Origin: Ficedula albicollis
Lineage: Eukaryota > Chordata > Aves > Passeriformes > Muscicapidae
Length of the DNA: 64,000 nucleotides
Assembly (NCBI RefSeq): GCF_000247815.1
Contig: NC_021677.1
Coordinates: 45,668,864-45,732,863 of the forward strand
Direction of reading: 5' to 3'
Shown in pieces: positions 38,149 through 49,925 of this stretch. The notes below the pieces were generated by a model. The model worked only from the letters and a program-made list of their open reading frames with translations. It made no database searches and was not told the DNA's origin. Position 1 is the first letter of the stretch. Every line of letters starts with the position of its first letter. The position numbers were made by a program, and so were the translations under genes.

Positions 38149-39660
38149 TAGCTGTCAGGATAGCACTGTCTGGAATATTAAATAGGCCCTTTGAGAGGGT
38201 CACAAGTGATTACCTACAAAGGGAAATTAATGGGAGAAAGGGAATTGTGAAATCAGAAAAGATATTTTTCAGCCAGAAGGCACCACAAGAATTTCTCAAA
38301 TCAAATAAATAAGTCGTTCAGCTGTATCTTTTCCTCTACAAGATCTGCATTACCTCAACCTGATCCACATGCAATAAGCTAGGACTTTACTTCACAAAGG
38401 GTGGGGCATCCCCTAGGCCTCCCCAGGTGTGTATGGCTGGATTACACAGGCAGAACACAAAGGAGAGAGACTAAAGACACATTTGTCTTGATCCTAGACC
38501 ATATTTATAACATCTCTTGTTACAGACATACAGAAAATTTCCTTTTTAAAGAACTATCCCAGAAAACATTTTTTTCCCTCCACTTTCAAAGTAGAAGGAT
38601 TTTTGATGGCATTATTAGTGCTCTATAAAGTCATGCCATGTTCAGCTGGATCATGCATTGACATATCTATGTAAACATTGCCCTTCCTATCTTTTTGTTT
38701 AGTCTGTTAAATTCATCACTTTGGGCTAATATGTGGCTTTCAGTCCAAATTGTCATTCACAAGAAAATATAAAGTTAGTCCACCACTGTTTCATTTTCAG
38801 CTTTACACAGATCTGTGTTTTTGTACTGTGCACTACGTACCATGTGCTGTGCTAGAAGTTTTCATGTCTTGATTAGAAATATTAACGCACCACAATTTTC
38901 AATCACAATTTTTCATGCCATATATTAAATGCTATTGTTGCCTCATCCTGTGCAAAGGATTGTACAGATCAAATAAATCTGTGGTTTACAATAAGATAAA
39001 TGCCATAAAGGATGTAACTTTTAATTTTAATCTTGGAATCTGAAGCACAAAACACTTGTATATGATACACGTATTCATAACTCACAGATTTATAAGTTGC
39101 AGTTTGTTCAGCCTTTGAAATTTTGGGGATCGTATCATTACAGCAGAATTAAATCAACATTCTTATTAGAAAAATATGCCATTGACATCAATTTCCAGTC
39201 ATTAAATCTTTTAAGATATTCTAAATTTATTATGGACAGAGTTGATCGGTTTAGACCTACAACCCAATTCCTGCAAAGACAAATCTACAGATGCAATTAA
39301 GAAAACATTAAAGAACAAATCAAGCACAGTTAGCCCTAGAAGTAAAAAGGCATGGCAGAGCATTCTCTTTTACTCCAATGCATGAATTAATTCCTGGAAA
39401 GTAGCTTAAACACAAAGCAAGAGCTGCAGGGCACAGAAGAGAGTGAAGCTCTAAGTGCTGCCATCACAGGACCAATTGACCTTGAGTGAGGTGCATGTCA
39501 AAGGCCAATTTTGGAAATGTCTTGAGTGCTTTTAATGAATTTAATTGCTTTGGCATATGCTGTTTCTCAAATAGGAGTTTATTATGACTTAACAATACAC
39601 TCTGTGAATTTTTAAAATCCTACCTAAACTGCAGCAGGACAAAACAATTGCTGAATCCTT

Positions 39661-39662
<2 letters not shown>

Positions 39663-39696
<34 letters not shown>
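39663..39696 (-). repeat. Poly(T) run of 34 bases (poly(A) on the minus strand)
   Basis: An uninterrupted run of 34 T, by far the longest homopolymer in the window. Read on the minus strand it is a poly(A) directly after the end of a 139-codon open frame. It is either a simple mononucleotide expansion or the tail of a retrocopied transcript. Confidence 0.95.
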
Positions 39697-39700
<4 letters not shown>

Positions 39701-40550
39701 CTCTAACATAACGAATAGAGGGAAATCTGACACAGAAGACAGAATACATCTGGCAAATTCAATGATGAACTGCTGAAATGGTTACAAGTGTCCCAGTCCT
39801 CAGTGCCAGCCATAGATATACATGAATGCATAGCTATTTTCTTCATCTGTTTCTCAGAACTCACCTTCCACACTGCCTTCTCCACTTTCCTGTGTTCACT
39901 CTGACCCAGCCAATCAAAGACCCTAAATACCATCGTAAAATGGAAAAGGGAAAATCCACTAGTGTGCTGGAAGGAGGACAAAAGGTAGGCTTTGCTATCA
40001 CTGAAACTCTTTTCTGCTAATCCTATCTTTCTAAAACAACCAGTGAATAACCATCTTTCAGGCAGCTCTTCAGACTGCCACCAAAGTGTCTCTGTATTTT
40101 CCAGAAGTACAATTATATGCAAATGTTGTCAGAGCTTCTGGAGATAAAGACATGCAGCAAGCTCCTTTGTAGGCTTTATTTTTGTTCTTCCTGACAGTTT
40201 TCATTAGCCTACAAGTCATTAGGCTACAGTTAGAATATAAGGAAAAACAGTAATTAAAATGGAAAATGTTATGCAAAATTAATTGTGAAATATATCTTGG
40301 AACAAACTCTGTAGAAAGGTTTCTTTATGAACAACCGTTCACATAATTTTTTTCTTGCTGTCACAAATACATCTTACCATATAAATCAGGCTGAATCAAT
40401 TGAATCCCAATATAAAGCTCTTTATTTCACTTATTCTTTTATTATCTATAAACACAGTGCCTTCTGCATGTCTCTCATTCCACAGAGTTTTTTGCATTAC
40501 TATCTGACACTTTTTGTATGTCCTTGACTTTTAATACTGTGATTTATTTT

Positions 40551-41405
40551 CACAGAATCATAGAATACCAGGTTGAAAGGGACGTCAAGGATCATCTGAC
40601 CAAACCTTTTTTGGTCTTGACAAGATGTCCTGGCATCTTGTCTCTCTGGATCCTAAAGGTGTCCAACAGTGGGGAATCAACCAATGGGAATATTATTCCA
40701 ATGGCTGATTGCTCTCATTGTGAAAATGTTCCCTCTTGTGTCCTTGCAATCTCCCCAGGAGTAACAGGAGCCCATTACTCCTCACCTTTTCCACATGACT
40801 CTGTGAAAATGGAATATCCATCTTCTTTGTAGTCACTCTTTAAATACAGGAGCATGGTGGTGTTTTATCTAAGCCTTCTTTTCTCAAGGCTGAACAAGTC
40901 CAGTTCCCTCAGCCTTTCCTCCAGGTTCCCAATCTTCAGACCAATCTTGTGGCCCTCCTCTGGACACTTTCCAGCCTGTGCACAGACTTTTTGTAAATTT
41001 TTTTGGGGACCAAAACTGAAAACACTATTCCAGCTGTTGCCTGACAAGGAGTAGAGGATGATAATGACATCTTTGATGGCCATCATCTGCTGGCGAAGCT
41101 GTTGATGCAGCCCAGAATTTTCTTGGTTCTCTTTGCCACAGCAGCATTGTGTTCTCTCATGCTGAGCTTCTCGCCCACTGAATAACTATTCCTTTATTAT
41201 GTTTTCCCAGATACATGACCTTATACTTGTCATTGTTGAACTTAAGATAGAGGTTCTTGGTAGCCCACTCTGCAGGAATTCCCACAGGGTGGCTCTCACT
41301 TCTGAAGTGTCCATTTCCCCATCCAGTTAGGGCCCATTGACAAACTTGGTCAGCATACACTTGATCACACCATCCAAATTGCTTATTATGATTTTTCAAG
41401 ACACT
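40551..41405 (-). mobile_element. CR1 LINE, about 850-bp 3' part
   Basis: It starts on the plus strand at CACAGAATCATAGAATACC. It continues through the CTCAAGGCTGAACAAGTCCAG and TCCTCTGGACACTTTCCAGC blocks. It then reaches deeper CR1 sequence: the GATGCAGCCCAGAATTTTC block and the GACCTTATACTTGTCATTG block. The right end near 41330-41400 resembles sequence antisense to the region around the RT catalytic box but carries no usable frame. It is the longest uninterrupted CR1 here after the 12.8-kb copy. Moderately diverged. Confidence 0.9.
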
Positions 41406-44400
41406 TTTTTGCATCTGGATTTTTATTATTTATCCAAAAGTCTCATAATTTCATTTCAACTGCACTACCCGAAAAAATACTGGTCAGTTTTCCCTGATTG
41501 TCATACTTTCTTATGGATTTTATTAACATGTTTATACACATAGGCCACTTCATATGCCCATATAATTTCATTAACTGCAATTCTTTCTACAAGCTTCTGA
41601 CTTATTTTTATGGTCCTCAATATACCCTAGCTCACAGGTCTGGGAGGAGGGTTTTTGGTCCACTGCCAGATGATCAACTGCTCCATCTCCATTATCTTTG
41701 TAAATATTGAATACAGACAGCACAAATGTGGTAATTTTTCTTATAAATGTAATAATCCTGCACCAGTTTCCTCTAGCATGCAAGAATTAGTTGTTCTCCA
41801 TTTTTATGCATGAATGTGTCACAAATCTCTTGAATCTATCTCTATTCACATATGAGTGCAGATGGTTTGAGAAGTGAGCATATATTTTCCCACTTGGGAG
41901 TTCATTATGTTTGGAGAGATGTAACTCGTGGTCTAAATGCTACAAACATAAAAGGACTCCAAGCATCAGTGGGATATCACTGTGCAGGAGGGGAAGGGAA
42001 AGTAAACTAACAAGGCACTGCACAGGAGTTCTTTGTTCCCTCACAGATTTTTGTTTCCTGGGTAAGAAATTAACTGCATGCAAAGGTAGGTTAGTGCTTG
42101 TCCCATTATTCACATGTGGACTGCACAGTGTCCATCCAACAGCAAAGACTGCACACCAGTCCAGAATAGGCCTGGGGGCACCTGCCATCAGTGCTCTGGG
42201 CAAGCAGGGGCCCTGGCTGAACCAGTGGATGGCTGCTTGCAAAAAGCTGTCTTGCTCTGCTAGTCCAGAGTCTGGTTTTAGTCCACTTAAAGCTCTAGTC
42301 ACTAGCTGGAATTCAAAATAACTCTGCCAGCTTAACATACGCTTTCAGAGCACAGTGACACACTATGTCAGCTGAGGTGTAACTCCACTGCAAACCACTG
42401 CAGAACACATCTTATTAACTGCATGTCTGCTAGAAACCAGAAAAGCTCCTGTTTGGTGAGTTTTGAGTATTTTCTGTGTAACAGCAGGAGAGGCCACATA
42501 CTAACACAAGTTGCTCCTTCACCCTGTTTGATAGGTACCTTTTCTTCCTTATTTTCTTCTTCTTTCCCCTTCCAGACAGCCTTTCTAAACTATTTGGTTC
42601 TATGCAGAACTAATTTATCATGTGCAATCAGAGGCTTTATCATGTTCATTACACATAGGTGACCTTCAGCTCAGTGATTACCTTCTGCTTATTTCAGCCT
42701 TGAAAACTATCTCAGTCAAGACTGTGTGATCATCAGAGAGGCTAAAGGCAAGAAGCACATTCTTTGCTAAAAGGTTATTCTCCATCATTTTCAATCCTTT
42801 TGGTAAGTTGGTTGTAGAGGTCAAAAATAATGTTGGAATAGCAAGGCCTCCCACTAATTTTATGAAGCACATTTGTAATTATGCTCTTTTCTGCTTCTGG
42901 GCTGCAACTTTTCTAAGTTTGTTACTTAACCGTGGACATGCTTACATTTGATAAGGATTCCCCTTTGGAGAGGGATTAAGACTCGACAAGCAATGAAGAG
43001 AACTCAGTAATATTTTTCTGACCAATCTGACAAAAAATCAGTAAAGTTTTATTTCTTTTCAGTGTTTAACTGTGATTCTTCTGACATTTATGATTCTAAC
43101 TGCCAAAAATACCTTGAATATCAGATAGTAAACATGGGGAGAAAACAGTGAACAGAGAGCTAGAAAGGGAACAGTGGAGTCAAGTAAGATCTTTTCTTTA
43201 AAACAGCAGTAAGCAATTCACTGTGTATTTTGGCAAGTGTTCACAGATGGGAGAGAAGAAAGATCTTATTTTTTCACAAAGATATCACCTTAAGAAATAA
43301 GCATGTGCTGACATAACAGATACATTGAAAAGGTGTAGGAAGGGATTTATGTCTACAGAGAATATATAGAGAAGTAAAAGCATAGAACATACAGCAGAAA
43401 TACAGAGCTGTAAAAGAAGCAGACAGAAATACATTCACAGAACAGAGAAGAAAAGTACATTCAGTAGTCAGTAGTCATCTTGCTGAATAGAATGAAAAAT
43501 GGCTGCAGCATCATTGTCAACTGGGGAGTTTAATTTTGCCTGACCAGTATCACAATCTACACAGCACTAAAAATTACTAGAAGGTATAAAGACAACTATG
43601 AAAAGCAACACATGAAAACAGCATTCCACACGTGGTATTTTGACTCCTGCATTTTTTTTAGGATTCAGTCGATACCAAAAGTTCTCCATTGCAACTGTGG
43701 CCATTGAGGGAGGCTAATTCGAAAACATCATCCTTTAAGCCAGTGGATGGCATTAAGATCCACATCTGCCTCCTTTCACTAAAGCAGATAATGCAGTGGT
43801 TTGAAATAATTCTCTGATTGATTATGTCTGAAAGTTCAAAGCCCATTATCAAAAAATGACAGAGCAGCAATTGGAATGAGATATATAGAAATTGTTGCAG
43901 GTCTGACAGACATGAAAAACACTGAGTAGTATTTCAAACTTTCAATACTACTAATGAAATGTACCTGAGATCTGACAAGCTGTTATTTTTCCAAGTCCAA
44001 TACTTTCTGCAAAGATTTGGATTACATATTCTGTCTTTATATTTAGATTGGTATATAAACATGAAAAATTGAAATATATAGTTAGAATATTCTCTCGCAA
44101 TAATGTTGTTCTTCTAGATCAAAGACTGTGCACATATAAGTGAAAAGTAAGTTATAAAGATAATAGCAATATATTTCACCAGACCTGACAGATACTCTAC
44201 ATAATGGAGGCCTTACAAACTTAGGCTTAATAATGTAGAAGTAAAATATTTTTTCATGGTTGTAGCAACTAAAGTGCTACCTGGGAGGTTCTCCCAGGAT
44301 AAGCAGGATCAATATCACTGTACTACTTCCCCCTCACTTTCTTTTTCACTTTTCTCTGAAAATTTCTTTTTTACTGTTCGTAACAGGCATTATAACAAAA

Positions 44401-44608
44401 TTAGACTACCACATTATACTGCATAAGTAAACAGAGAGTTGAATACTGTATGGGACATAACTGGTCTAGAAAATTTCATGAAAATGTGTTTTTCATTTGA
44501 AAACACTGTTTTAAGTTTTGTAGGTTCTTTGAAGTTCAAATTTAATCAATCATCTTTTGGAGTACAGTCTCAAAGTGTCAAGACTCTACCTGGCACTTTC
44601 AGACAAGA
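41406..44608. other. Non-coding DNA, no gene seen
   Basis: Mostly unique AT-rich sequence. Positions 41911-42338 are GC-richer and open on both strands (136 and 132 codons), but neither translation shows a domain. It may be an unclassified repeat. Confidence 0.6.
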
Positions 44609-45470
44609 AAGCTCTAATTTTAATTTTTAATAAAACCTATGCACTTCTCTGAACAAAAATATTATCCTGTACAGGAGTGATATTCTTATTATAAATGACA
44701 ACATTTGTAATTCAGCATAGGAATGTTTTTCAATATACTTTTCAATGTTTTGATGTACTGAGAATGTGCACCATTCCTATCTTAACATGTAATCTTTGAA
44801 TAAAAATTTTTCTCAGGTTAAGCTATATGTCTGCTCTGAGTAACTCCTACAGGAGCCAGGCTTCCAGCAGCTCCCTGTCACAGACTGTCTCTAAGATTTC
44901 ACAACTTATCTATCAAAGGAGACAAGGGCCAAGAAAGATAACAGAGAGAAAGAAGGAGTAATAAGTCAAAATAAGATTCAAAAGGTAAGTTGATTTTGGT
45001 TAGGATAAACTTTCGTCACAGTGGCTGGTATGATGCTGGAAGCTCTAATTTTAATTTTTAATAAAACCTATGCACTTCTCTGAACAAAAATATTATCCTG
45101 TACAGGAGTGATATTCTTATTATAAATGACAACATTTGTAATTCAGCATAGGAATGTTTTTCAATATACTTTTCAATGTTTTGATGTACTGAGAATGTGC
45201 ACCATTCCTATCTTAACATGTAATCTTTGAATAAAAATTTTTCTCAGGTTAAGCTATATGTCTGCTCTGAGTAACTCCTACAGGAGCCAGGCTTCCAGCA
45301 GCTCCCTGTCACAGACTGTCTCTAAGATTTCACAACTTATCTATCAAAGGAGACAAGGGCCAAGAAAGATAACAGAGAGAAAGAAGGAGTAATAAGTCAA
45401 AATAAGATTCAAAAGGTAAGTTGATTTTGGTTAGGATAAACTTTCGTCACAGTGGCTGGTATGAGGCTGG
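44609..45470. repeat. 431-bp tandem duplication crossing an LTR boundary
   Basis: Unit one is 44609-45039 and unit two 45040-45470. By eye they are nearly identical over 431 bp, with a difference near the right edge (ATGATGCTGG versus ATGAGGCTGG). The last 54 or so bases of each unit are the 5' head of the LTR that begins at about 45417. The duplication therefore arose after the LTR inserted, and it left a small orphan LTR head at about 44986-45039. Confidence 0.93.
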
Positions 45471-46644
45471 GTTTTGGATTTGTGCTGAACACAGGATTGA
45501 TAAAAAGAGATGTTTGTGTTATTGCTGCAGGGCTTACACAGAGCCAAGGCCTTTTCTGCTTTTCATGCTGCCATGCTGGTGAGGAAGCTGGGGGTGCAGG
45601 GGGGACTGGGAGGAGACACAGCCAGGACAGGTGACCCAAACTGACCAAAGGGATATTCCAGACCATATAGCATCATGCTCAATATATGGAGTGGAGGGAA
45701 GGAGGAGGAAGCAGAGACATATTTGGAGTGATGGAGTTTGTCTTCCCAAATCAACATTACATGGGATGGGACCTTGCTCTCCTGGAGATGGCTGAACACC
45801 TCCCTGTCTATGGGAAGCAGTGAATTAATTCCTTGTTTTACCTACCTTATGTGTATGCCTTTTGCTTTCCCTATTAAACTCTCTGTACCTTAACTCATGA
45901 CTTTTCCAGCTTTTGTTTTTCATTTCTCTCCCCAGACCTGCTGAAGGAGTGAGTGAACAGCTGGAGTTTGTCTTCCCAAATCAACATTACATGGGATGGG
46001 ACCTTGCTCTCCTGGAGATGGCTGAACACCTCCCTGTCTATGGGAAGCAGTGAATTAATTCCTTGTTTTACCTACCTTATGTGTATGCCTTTTGCTTTCC
46101 CTATTAAACTCTCTGTACCTTAACTCATGACTTTTCCAGCTTTTGTTCTTCATTTCTCTCCCCAGACCTGCTGGAGGAGTGAGTGAACAGCTATGGTTCT
46201 GCTTTTCATGCTGCCATGCTGGTGAGGAAGCTGGGGGTGCAGGGGGGACTGGGAGGAGACACAGCCAGGACAGGTGACCCAAACTGACCAAAGGGATATT
46301 CCAGACCATATAGCATCATGCTCAATATATGGAGTGGAGGGAAGGAGGAGGAAGCAGAGACATATTTGGAGTGATGGAGTTTGTCTTCCCAAATCAACAT
46401 TACATGGGATGGGACCTTGCTCTCCTGGAGATGGCTGAACACCTCCCTGTCTATGGGAAGCAGTGAATTAATTCCTTGTTTTACCTACCTTATGTGTATG
46501 CCTTTTGCTTTCCCTATTAAACTCTCTGTACCTTAACTCATGACTTTTCCAGCTTTTGTTCTTCATTTCTCTCCCCAGACCTGCTGGAGGAGTGAGTGAA
46601 CAGCTATGGGGGGCTTGGCTGCTGGCTGGGGTTAAACCTCAACA
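45417..46644 (+). mobile_element. Solo ERVL-type LTR with internal duplications
   Basis: The landmark blocks run in LTR order: GGATTTGTGCTGAACAC, GGTGACCCAAACTGACCAAA, a TATA-like AATATATGG at 45681, CTCCTGGAGATGGCTGAACA, ATTAAA at 45873, and a GAGTGAACAGCT...GGGGTTAAACCTCAACA 3' end. Such an LTR is normally about 550-600 bp. This one is about 1.2 kb because inner parts are repeated. It now has two TATA-like cores (45681, 46324) and three ATTAAA signals (45873, 46103, 46516). No viral coding sequence is present. Minus-strand open frames here are repeat artefacts. Confidence 0.88.
45554..46609. repeat. Nested duplications inside the LTR (230 and 643 bp)
   Basis: The downstream LTR segment beginning TGGAGTTTGTCTTCC occurs three times: at 45732, 45962 (offset 230) and 46375 (offset 643 from the first). 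The upstream segment beginning TTCTGCTTTTCATGC occurs at 45554 and 46197 (offset 643). The order is thus upstream, downstream 1, downstream 2, upstream', downstream 3. Downstream copies 2 and 3 share variants (GTTCTTC, CTGGAGG) that copy 1 lacks (GTTTTTC, CTGAAGG). Confidence 0.92.
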
Positions 46645-47526
46645 AATAGGTAAAATTTTATTAAATTATTACCCATGGAGCTAGTCCATCTAAAGATGTC
46701 CATCACATCACATTAATAAGCAGATTAGGAGTGTTTAAATGTATGGAACATAGCCTTTGTGTCTCTCTTATAAGTGTAACTCTGGGAAACCAGAGGACTC
46801 AATTACAGGTTTATTGAATATTTCTTCTTAGAATAGCAGATCACTCATGAAGGCATTGACAGGGATACCTCAAATTCAAATTTGATTAATCCCCTAAAGT
46901 AAAGAGAACAAACTGCTTTCTCCAATTGTTTGAACCAAAAGTGTATTTTTCATTAGAAAGTATGAATATACCTCCCAAGATAAATAACAGGATGATATCA
47001 GGAAAAAATGGCAAATTAAATATTTTTGATGTCAACAAGTGGACAGTTGGCTTATCATCTTACAGATAACAGATGTACCTCATTTGCCTTACTATAATCT
47101 TACAGATAACAGATGTACCTCATTTGCCACACTATTAATATGGGGGAGTTACAGAGAGTAGGATAAAGGTAAAAGGATGGACATTGTGAAGCAGCAAAAA
47201 GTAATAAAAGAATAACAGAGAAGGCAGCTTGAAAAAATTAATAGAGAAAAGCATTAGTTTTAGCATTTAGTTTTAGTTTTGTATGTCTCAAATAGTAGTT
47301 GCTTTGTCAAATACTTTGTTTAGGTTGGCTATGAAGACAATAATTGAGCAGCTTCATGAAACTGGTGAACAAGTAACCTTCAAGTTCTGTAGGAAAACAT
47401 CCAGATCAGATTTGGCTTCTCACAGCCTGTCAGAGTGATCTGAGAATTCAGATCTAGAAAACCCTCAAAAAAAAAACAAACACAGATCATTATTTAAATC
47501 ATAGTCTTGATTTTGATTTTGAGCAT
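46645..47526. other. Non-coding DNA, no gene seen
   Basis: Unique AT-rich spacer between the duplicated LTR and the duplicated CR1 cluster. It holds a 40-bp tandem pair at 47057. Confidence 0.65.
47057..47136. repeat. 40-bp tandem duplication, two copies
   Basis: Units 47057-47096 and 47097-47136 share ATCTTACAGATAACAGATG and differ at about three positions near their right ends. Confidence 0.88.
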
Positions 47527-47567
47527 TGCCTAATCCAAGTTGTTAATGAGAAATAGATGGAACCACT

Positions 47568-47740
47568 AGAAGTTACAGAATCCTAGAATAGTTTGGTTTG
47601 GAAGTGGCTTCAAAGATTGTCTAGTTTCAACCCCTCTGCATGAACAGGGACACCTCCCACTAAACCAAGTTGCTCAAAGCCCCATTGAACTTGGCCTTTC
47701 AACTCTGCCAGAGATGAGGAATCCACAATTTATCTGGGGA
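47568..47740 (-). mobile_element. CR1 LINE fragment, copy A
   Basis: Antisense CR1 3' end: ACAGAATCCTAGAATAG, TTGGTTTGGAAGTGGCTTC, CATGAACAGGGACACCTCCC and GAGGAATCCACAATTTATCT blocks in order. Truncated at about 173 bp. This is the first of three tandemly copied versions of one insertion. Confidence 0.9.
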
Positions 47741-47848
47741 AAATACAGCAAAATGATAGTTAAGATTTTGGTATAAAGGTTTTAAGCCATGCAAAAGCTT
47801 AGTTCTTGCCTAATCCAAGTTGTTAATGAGAAATAGAGTGGAACCACC

Positions 47849-48021
47849 AGAAGTTACAGAATCCTAGAATAGTTTGGTTTGGAAGTGGCTTCAAAGATTG
47901 TCTAGTTTCAACCCCTCTGCATGAACAGGGACACCTCCCACTAAACCAAGTTGCTCAAAGCCCCATTGAACTTGGCCTTTCAACTCTGCCAGAGATGAGG
48001 AATCCACAATTTCTCTGGGGA
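47849..48021 (-). mobile_element. CR1 LINE fragment, copy B
   Basis: Same insertion as copy A, duplicated. It carries TTCTCTGGGG where copies A and C have TTATCTGGGG. Confidence 0.9.
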
Positions 48022-48286
48022 AAATACAGCAAAATGGTAGTTAAGATTTTGGTATAAAGGTTTTAACCCATGCAAAAGCTTAGTTATAAGCATTACCTTT
48101 GTGATGAATAAACGACTTTAAGCAACTTTCTGTGAAATGCTGCTGATAATGTCTCTGAAGGAACTCCACAAGAGCTGACCATTTGGGCCATTTAAATATT
48201 GTGCCTGGGCAATAAATGTGGTAAAACTCAGTCTTTCTGCATTGGTACACTTCCCCATTAAATCCTCATTCTTTATCCAGAATAAC

Positions 48287-48556
48287 CCAGGTTTGAAGAG
48301 ACCTCTAAAGATCCCATTCATGGCAGTTTAGATGAGATTATCTAGCACCCTCCCAAATGGCATTCTGAAAACCTCTACTGGTGGGGCCTCTACCACATCT
48401 CTGGGGAGGTTGTTCCAGTGAATGGCTGCTTCCACTGTAAAAACATCTTTCCTACATCAAGATGAAACCTCTCCCAGTGCAGTGGGTACCCACTGCCACC
48501 TGTCCTCTGTGTGGAGAGAGAGCTTCCATCCTCTTTGAAGCCACCCTTTAAGTTCT
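48287..48556 (-). mobile_element. Second CR1 LINE fragment, first copy
   Basis: Antisense CR1 from another insertion or subfamily: GGTTTGAAGAGACCTC, CCACATCTCTGGGGAGGTTG, TTCCAGTGAATGG and GAAACCTCTCCC blocks. It lies in the right half of the 708-bp unit. Confidence 0.82.
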
Positions 48557-48729
48557 AGAAGTTACAGAATCCTAGAATAGTTTGGTTTGGAAGTGGCTTC
48601 AAAGATTGTCTAGTTTCAACCCCTCTGCATGAACAGGGACACCTCCCACTAAACCAAGTTGCTCAAAGCCCCATTGAACTTGGCCTTTCAACTCTGCCAG
48701 AGATGAGGAATCCACAATTTATCTGGGGA
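48557..48729 (-). mobile_element. CR1 LINE fragment, copy C
   Basis: Third copy of the short CR1, identical by eye to copy A at 47568, including the TTATCTGGGG variant. It begins directly after the right end of the first 708-bp unit. Confidence 0.9.
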
Positions 48730-48994
48730 AAATACAGCAAAATGATAGTTAAGATTTTGGTATAAAGGTTTTAAGCCATGCAAAAGCTTAGTTCTAAGCA
48801 TTACCTTTGTGATGAATAAACGACTTTAAGCAACTTTCTGTGAAATGCTGCTGATAATGTCTCTGAAGGAACTCCACAAGAGCTGACCATTTGGGCCATT
48901 TAAATATTGTGCCTGGGCAATAAATGTGGTAAAACTCAGTCTTTCTGCATTGGTACACTTCCCCATTAAATCCTCATTCTTTATCCAGAATAAC

Positions 48995-49264
48995 CCAGGT
49001 TTGAAGAGACCTCTAAAGATCCCATTCATGGCAGTTTAGATGAGATTATCTAGCACCCTCCCAAATGGCATTCTGAAAACCTCTACTGGTGGGGCCTCTA
49101 CCACATCTCTGGGGAGGTTGTTCCAGTGAATGGCTGCTTCCACTGTAAAAACATCTTTCCTACATCAAGATGAAACCTCTCCCAGTGCAGTGGGTACCCA
49201 CTGCCACCTGTCCTCTGTGTGGAGAGAGAGCTTCCATCCTCTTTGAAGCCACCCTTTAAGTTCT
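48995..49264 (-). mobile_element. Second CR1 LINE fragment, second copy
   Basis: Duplicate of the fragment at 48287, with no difference seen by eye over 270 bp. Confidence 0.82.
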
Positions 49265-49925
49265 GGAATCCTGATATGAGGGCCTTACACTGACATGGTG
49301 CTTCCCTGCCCTCTCAAATCTGCAACATGAATTAATGACTATTATAATTCTTTACATATATAGATTGACTATAATGAATATACTGATATAATATTGTGTA
49401 TGTATAGTTACTTAAAAAAGCAGAAAAAAAGCAAGAAAATTCCTATCAGTAACTTTTCCTTGAAAAAAGTACTAAGTGTGTGTTTATTTGCATATTGACA
49501 TAAATAAGACAGAGAGAGAATTGTAAATAACCCTATAAAACCTCTACGCCAAAAAATGTCCATTTTGAGCTGTGACTCATCTTCCATGTTTGGGGGCCAT
49601 GCATAATTTTGGTGAAATGCATAGGCTACATTACACAGTAATTTGTGCTATCATAGCTGTCCCTTACAGCATGAAGAGAGCTGCATCTCAAGTTCTCTCC
49701 AGGATAGCTGTTGCTGTTGACAGAAATACAGAATATTTTGTATGAAGTTGCTGCACTTTCAACAGATATATTTTTTATTCAGAGTCAGTTATTGTCCAAA
49801 ACCTAGGTGAATTGCTGTGGGCTGTGGGAGGCAACAAGTCCAGGCTCCATTTTCAGCTCTGGAACTGCTTCATCTGGGCTTGGTTGAAGGCAAATGACTT
49901 GAAAATCTCAGTTTGAATTTCCCAT

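Larger units (their letters stand above)
37731..40550. other. Non-coding DNA with a 67-bp duplication and a long poly(T)
   Basis: No gene is recognised. It contains the tandem pair at 38015 and a 34-base T run at 39663. A 139-codon minus-strand open frame ends just beside that T run (39703-40122) and has no recognisable domain. Confidence 0.6.
47527..48086. repeat. 280-bp tandem duplication (copies A and B) with CR1 inside
   Basis: The unit beginning TGCCTAATCCAAGTTG occurs at 47527 and 47807. One small indel (GATGG versus GAGTGG) makes the inner offset 281. Copy B differs from copy A at about four positions in the part shared with the later copy C (47568-47806 in A). Confidence 0.9.
47849..49264. 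repeat. 708-bp tandem duplication (copies B and C)
   Basis: Unit one is 47849-48556 and unit two 48557-49264. The right-hand 470 bp of the two units looks identical, and both contain the same 67-codon minus-strand open frame at an offset of 708. In the left-hand 239 bp, unit two matches copy A exactly and not unit one. The whole array therefore reads A, B-Z, A-Z. Confidence 0.93.

Noticed and set aside
45409..46442. Pairs of identical minus-strand frames
   Set aside because: They are the antisense of a duplicated LTR. Their identity reflects the 643-bp duplication, not selection.
48118..49029. Two identical 67-residue minus-strand frames
   Set aside because: They are copies within the 708-bp tandem duplication and show no domain.
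47527..49264. Direct repeats considered as a CRISPR-like array
   Set aside because: Units are hundreds of bases long and contiguous, with no short repeat-spacer pattern. The genome is a vertebrate one.
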